Source: Taenia hydatigena
Lineage: Eukaryota > Platyhelminthes > Cestoda > Cyclophyllidea > Taeniidae
Assembly (NCBI GenBank): GCA_036345935.2
Contig: JADWOT020000009.1
Coordinates: 1,192,287-1,256,286, forward strand
Length of the DNA stretch: 64,000 nt
Direction: 5' to 3'
Position numbers and translations under genes: made by a program. This document shows, piece by piece, positions 62,999-64,000 of the stretch; the stretch's first letter is position 1; each line of letters begins with the position of its first letter. The notes beneath the pieces were generated by a model. That model did no database searches. It saw only the letters and a program-made list of their open reading frames with translations, and had not been told where the DNA came from.

Positions 62999-64000
62999 TT
63001 TCAACCAGGCAGACTTTTAGTACCACGCGCTACTGATGACCTTGTGATGCGGTCAGACTTGGTTTCGTGATAATGTGGCTGGTTTTAGTCATTTTACCAA
63101 ACTTATGGTTGCTACGGCTTTTCGAATACTATCCACGTGTGATTTACGATAACTGAAATCATCCAAACAGCACATCAGTGATGACAAATAAGTTAGGCAG
63201 ATTAAACAATTACATATGTTGCATTACCAGTGTAAGTTTTTTAATATTTAAAAGGGGATGGAAAGCATTTATTGCAGTACCTATGTTATTCAAAAATGAC
63301 CTTGTTGGTGGGGGGCGGGAGAACAAGTTGAACCTGGCTGTGGATGCACGATGGTTTGTCCTTCGGACGTAGGGTTTGTTCTTCTAATACTAATAATAAG
63401 GACGCCAAAAAATTACCTAGCCTCTTCTTATTAGGAGTGATACAAGGGAAGAGGGAAAATTAAAGAAGCGCCTGCACGGGTGGCAATGCTGACAGACCTT
63501 CCCATCTTCAGAGAGAGTATGAACTTTGAAGATGAAATGAAAACCATTAGGTTCAACACCCACTTATACTCTCAGTGACGAAGAATAAGAAGAAATAAGA
63601 TTCGCATCGTAAAAAGTCTTGATATGGAAAGAAACCTGGATGGTGAAATTTATTATATACTCTGGACTAGCTTAGAATGTGACGTCTGGCGTTGATTTCC
63701 TCCGTAACACCAAGGCAGCTCTGAATTTCGCGGAAGCTATCTTTTTCACTTGGCAATGTGGAGAAGCAAACACCGAAAAAGAACGTAGGCGACATCTGTT
63801 GCGGTTTTTTCTAGGCTGTAGCAGTTTCCATAAACACCTTAGATGACCTTTGTTTACGGTTAACGCACTTTACTATTAACGAAAGAAAAGAACTTCACGC
63901 ATTGATTTTTAGATACGCACTTTCCATTCTCGTCAGAGGCGATGGCGGTCACCGAAGACCGTACAAAAAAGCGGGAACTTTGCCAACACTAACAAATCAG
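62999..64000. other. 5' flank of HPF1; no other gene seen
   Basis: Should hold the HPF1 promoter. No supported coding exon was found up to the right edge of the window. Confidence 0.4.

Overview
This is eukaryotic nuclear DNA from a parasitic flatworm, most likely a cestode and probably a taeniid (Taenia/Echinococcus group). The protein-coding genes are split by GT-AG introns, several only 30-38 bp long. There is an innexin of flatworm type and small LTR-bearing repeats that resemble the TRIM elements known from taeniids. The species assignment is inference from these traits; no marker gene decides it.

Layout from left to right. About 1066-1650 (-): the last three exons of a gene I do not recognise. 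3587-16179 (-): a complete 19-exon model for Mediator subunit MED14 (1411 codons plus stop, all phases consistent). 16721-17583: a minus-oriented TRIM-like retroelement (copy A). 19422-19970 (+): a candidate two-exon secreted protein. 23641-36037 (-): a 14-exon glycogen phosphorylase (852 aa). 36415-37962: a cluster of TRIM-like pieces (degenerate LTR, copy B, and truncated inverted copy C). 38222-46833 (+): a second 14-exon glycogen phosphorylase (848 aa), divergent from the first. 49662-56415 (-): a DUF229 sulfatase-fold type II membrane protein in 4 exons. 57177-58560 (+): an innexin in 2 exons. 61207-62998 (-): histone PARylation factor HPF1 in 5 exons.

The most interesting structure is the head-to-head phosphorylase pair. 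The two genes have identical intron positions and have diverged over most exons and introns. At least two stretches (about 1.02 kb and 0.31 kb) are nearly identical, introns included, in inverted orientation. This looks like recent ectopic gene conversion between the arms of an inverted duplication. Two nearly identical, oppositely oriented TRIM copies sit at the 3' side and 5' side of the minus-strand phosphorylase.

Functionally, both phosphorylases should release glucose-1-phosphate from glycogen, the main energy store of tapeworms. They keep the regulatory serine motif and the PLP lysine, but copy 2 has Phe in place of the AMP-stacking Tyr75. The other genes (Mediator, HPF1, innexin, DUF229) are unrelated housekeeping or cell-surface functions. 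All exon boundaries come from reading splice sites and reading-frame phase by eye and from recalled family sequences; no alignment was run.
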